This document shows positions 61,154 through 64,000 of a DNA stretch of 64,000 nt, piece by piece; position 1 is the stretch's first letter; each line of letters begins with the position of its first letter. Below the pieces are notes generated by a model, which worked only from the letters and a program-made list of their open reading frames with translations, was not told where the DNA came from and made no database searches. The translations under genes were made by a program, and so were the position numbers. This DNA comes from Anisakis pegreffii. Taxonomy: Eukaryota > Nematoda > Chromadorea > Rhabditida > Anisakidae. Location of the stretch: NCBI GenBank assembly GCA_035041965.1, contig JAPYMA010000758.1, forward strand, positions 1 to 64,000, given 5' to 3'.

Positions 61154-62947
61154 GTGATCTTACTACAAGCGTACTCTAACGCTATGATCGGGATCGACAA
61201 TGTACTTTATGATAAGTACTGTGTTAATGCTAACTACCTAGGTCACTTTATGCAGTTCCAATCGACAATTGCTTACAACAATTTCGGTTATTCTGCTCTT
61301 TATCAAGTCATATTATTCAATAGCAGTTGCTGCACTGGTAGTCAGAATATCGCATTGTGTGGATTTCGTTGATAGATAACATCGACAAGTTAAACCGAAA
61401 CGACATTCAAATGGATTTACTTATATGGGGCAATACTAAATGCGTAAAACATGAGTTAAGAGAATGATTGTTGCATAAGATCAGTTGAATCGAATAAAAT
61501 AGATCATATCACAACATCACGTCGAACAGGAAAAGAGATGATGATTATCAATGAGGTGATCTGAATTTTGAAACGGAGAAGAATAAAGTGATTAATTAAG
61601 CGATGGTTCGATCGTTAAACAATTTCGAATAATTTATGAGAATTTTGACTGCGAATTTTAAGAACACGTTACATAATTTATTTGAATGAAAATTTTTAGT
61701 GAAGTTTGCGAAAGATTTTGAATGTTTCGATGCAGTTTGCATTGTCCCTGACGGATCTTTCAAGAACTGCGAAACTATTCGATGAGTTTTAGTGGTTGAT
61801 TGCGGTGTTGTGCAGCAACGTCATGCAACTTTACCGGTGTGTCCGCCGGGTGCACGACCAATGTACCGTCCAGATGGCGAACCACGCAAGTGCTTACCAC
61901 ATCAGAACAGCCTTTGCATCAATGCTCTACCAGATCAAGTTGGTTCTCATCTGAAACTGACTTCTTTTCTTAGTTGATTTGGGATAATGTTAATACTAGT
62001 TGATATTGTTTAATTGAGTTGCTTATTGTTCATTATCTATGGAGTTCTGAACTTATTGTAGGTTAGTTGTCCTCGTCGATTTTTTGACTGTAGTATCATT
62101 TTAATCAATCAAGATTTTTATTGTTATATTATCGTTGTGTTATTATCATATTAGCGGTATTCTTGTGGTTACTGATACTACAATGTTATCATCACCTTTA
62201 CAATCACTATTGTTACCTTGGTGAGTTTGTGACCAGCGAGATATGGCACGAATTGCATGGCTATGTGAAATGTTGCATTGATGAGGTTTTTTGACTGTTA
62301 GCAACTTCAGATTCTCATAGATATTTTACAGTTTGTTTATAGGCAATATCGTTTTATTTGAAAATCAGTAAGATGTTCAGTATGAGATGGATTGTCATAT
62401 CGCAGCTGTATGAACATTCATATGAAGTCTATGAATTCCGAATGAAATTGTGTTCGATTTTCAGCCGAATGCGGAAACTGTATGCTGTTGGCATAACCTG
62501 GTGGATTATTACTGTTGTTTGGACGTGAGGCCAGCAGAATGTCCGAACTACCGTAATGTTACTGTCGTTGTACATAACGCATACCCTCATAACCCTTTCG
62601 CACTGCGATCTTATCATTTCAGGTGAATTTATCACGTATGATTGCAATATTTCTCTATGTGAAGGTCAAATTTGATCGAATTTTCAAGCACTTTTTATAA
62701 GATTGAGAAGTGTGATTGAGTTTTTTGGATGTTTCATGTTGTTGTCAGTTCATTAGTTTAATCAATGACATGGAACAAAAAGAACTGCTGATATATTTTA
62801 ATGGAAGGTTTTCATCAGAGAAACGCATTTGTTCATTTCAGAGAAGGAATTGAGGATGAACTAGCGTCTTTGGCCGAGAAAGGCTTATTGTCGCGGAATG
62901 ATCTGCAGAACGAGGACCGAATTTCTGCAAGGCGTAACGCTGACTAG
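60829..62947 (+). CDS. Small secreted cysteine-rich protein, lustrin-like pattern
   Basis: Four exons in consistent phase: 60829-60865, 61793-61938, 62465-62622 and 62842-62947, giving 148 aa. The short first exon encodes a signal peptide core (MHSALLLFALIS). The mature part has nine cysteines: DCG, CPPG, KCLP, LCIN, VCCWHN, YYCC and ECP, then an NVT sequon and a hydrophilic Glu/Arg-rich tail ending RRNAD. The order CPxG...C...C...CC...YYCC resembles lustrin-type cysteine-rich modules common in nematode cuticle and extracellular proteins, but this is inference from spacing. An odd cysteine number suggests a free thiol or an interchain bond. The tiny first exon is the least certain part; the other three splice cleanly. 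Confidence 0.72.
61106..61154 (+). repeat. (ATT)n microsatellite
   Basis: About 15 perfect tta/att triplets lie in the first intron of the cysteine-rich protein gene. Confidence 0.95.
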
Positions 62948-63734
62948 AAGCTGATTCCTTCATTAACCGTTCCATGAAATTCACCACTTCACTGCAATTC
63001 TACGCTTAAATTCAAAAAATGATCTATTTTATTGCAGATTATTTTTGTGATTTAAGCATTCAAACTTTTGAATGAACGCAATTAGTAATGTTTATGATAC
63101 TCATTTCTTTGTTATCATTATGATTCTTATATGATCTGTTTCTGATATAATGTATGATTTAATCATTTTCGAACGTCTGAACATATGAACACAAAAAACT
63201 CAACAACCGTACAGATATAACAACAAAAACAATACAAAAAAGACACCTTGACGGCCAAGTCATCAGAAATTATTTCACTGAATCATAAAATCTATCAAAA
63301 TGATTCAATGCACAATTCAACTATTGAAAACAATATCAACATTTTGTTCTAAACCACTATGAAAAACGTTACAAAATAATTATATATCACTGCCTAAGTG
63401 CATAAGATATCACAACCAATGCCAAATATTATCGAAATACATTCAACTGGATTGAAATATTGAATCATACATGATCAATCAGATTCAAGCATACCTAAAC
63501 ATTACCACACACCTGCTCAGTGTTAAATTTAAAAACAGCAAAAATATTACCGACAAATAAAACGAAATAAATTCGACTCGAATGATGATGAGAAAAATCA
63601 AAGTTATTCACCAACGATATCAACGTGATATTCGATTTCGAGTGCAAATTTAAAACATCAACGGCAAATTAAAAATACTGAAATTATCAAGAATAAAATG
63701 AGCAACGATCTAATTTATGTCCACATTAAAACAC
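62948..63734. other. Short convergent intergenic spacer
   Basis: This is AT-rich sequence between the stop codons of two convergent genes; it must hold both 3' UTRs. No clear AATAAA in either direction and no other feature was seen. Confidence 0.5.
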
Positions 63735-63944
63735 TCAAACATACGGTTTCTCTTCGAGCCATTCTTTGATAATCCGATGAGCAATTGCGCCTTGTGGAGG
63801 TATGTATCTGAGCTGTTGAATGACACTCTTTGTTCTGGGCGCAAATTGAAGTTGAGGATCACGTAATGAATTCTCGTAAGCCAACTTCACATCTTCACGA
63901 CTGAACCATCGAGCACCTTCCAACTCTTCCGTGCAAACGTCGAT
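63735..63944 (-). CDS. Nudix hydrolase, NUDT12/NUDT13-like, C-terminal exon (partial)
   Basis: One exon on the minus strand, preceded by an acceptor (gacatttcag) and ending at a TGA, encodes the last 69 residues. It starts IDVCTEELEGARWFSREDV, then PQLQFAPRTKSVIQQLRYIP, then PPQGAIAHRIIKEWLEE. The (E/D)-x-ARWFSRE block followed by PP-x-x-(A/S)IAH-x-(L/I)I-x-W is typical of NADH pyrophosphatases of the NUDT12/NUDT13 group, which cleave NAD(H) and remove NAD caps from RNA. The Nudix box itself must lie in exons beyond the right edge. The C-terminus EKPYV is not a canonical peroxisomal signal. Confidence 0.85.
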   Translation of the reverse strand: MDVCTEELEGARWFSREDVKLAYENSLRDPQLQFAPRTKSVIQQLRYIPPQGAIAHRIIKEWLEEKPYV

Positions 63945-64000
63945 CTGAAATGTCAACTCATAGCATTGAACGAACACATTATTCCACCCACAATCAGTTT

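Overview
The window is eukaryotic nuclear DNA, most likely from a chromadorean nematode. It is AT-rich, its genes are split into short exons by introns of about 0.2-4.5 kb with GT...(T)TTTCAG ends, and its protein sequences match nematode families closely. The SPARC/osteonectin gene in particular is almost collinear with the Caenorhabditis family member. Long introns, ATT/ATC-rich tracts and low gene density suggest a parasitic, possibly clade III (ascarid/spirurid-like), genome, but the species cannot be fixed from this window.

Seven genes can be modelled by splicing. Left to right they are: (1) an rsef-1/RASEF-type protein with N-terminal EF-hands and a C-terminal Rab domain (+, 13.2-23.2 kb, 5' end not found); (2) SPARC/osteonectin (+, 28.6-34.1 kb, complete, 272 aa); (3) an ARIH2/TRIAD1-type RBR ubiquitin ligase (+, 37.1-41.1 kb, complete, 486 aa); (4) an unrecognised two-span membrane protein with a PPPY tail (+, 50.0-52.9 kb, 280 aa); (5) a very-long-chain fatty acid elongase of the ELOVL3/6 type (-, 55.1-56.9 kb, complete, 286 aa); (6) a small secreted cysteine-rich protein (+, 60.8-62.9 kb, 148 aa); (7) the last exon of a Nudix hydrolase resembling NUDT12/NUDT13 (-, 63.7-63.9 kb, running off the right edge).

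The first 13 kb, 23.2-28.3 kb, 34.1-37.0 kb and 41.1-50.0 kb hold no gene I can support firmly. They contain isolated exon-like open frames, simple repeats and dispersed repeats. Mobile or repetitive material includes hAT-like terminal ends in an rsef-1 intron, a ~200-bp tandem repeat family at 20.8-21.2 kb and again in diverged form at about 59.6-60.6 kb, an RTE-like endonuclease fragment just upstream of SPARC, and a probable tRNA-derived SINE inside the first SPARC intron.

The genes do not form an obvious pathway or operon: vesicle/Rab signalling, basement membrane, ubiquitination, lipid elongation and nucleotide clean-up simply lie side by side. I found no CRISPR array, prokaryotic operon or obviously new multi-gene system. 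The best leads are the altered EF-hands and hidden exons of rsef-1, the RING1 insertion in the ARIH2 homologue, the two unrecognised small membrane/secreted proteins, and the two-locus tandem repeat. All splice sites were placed by eye from reading phase and homology.
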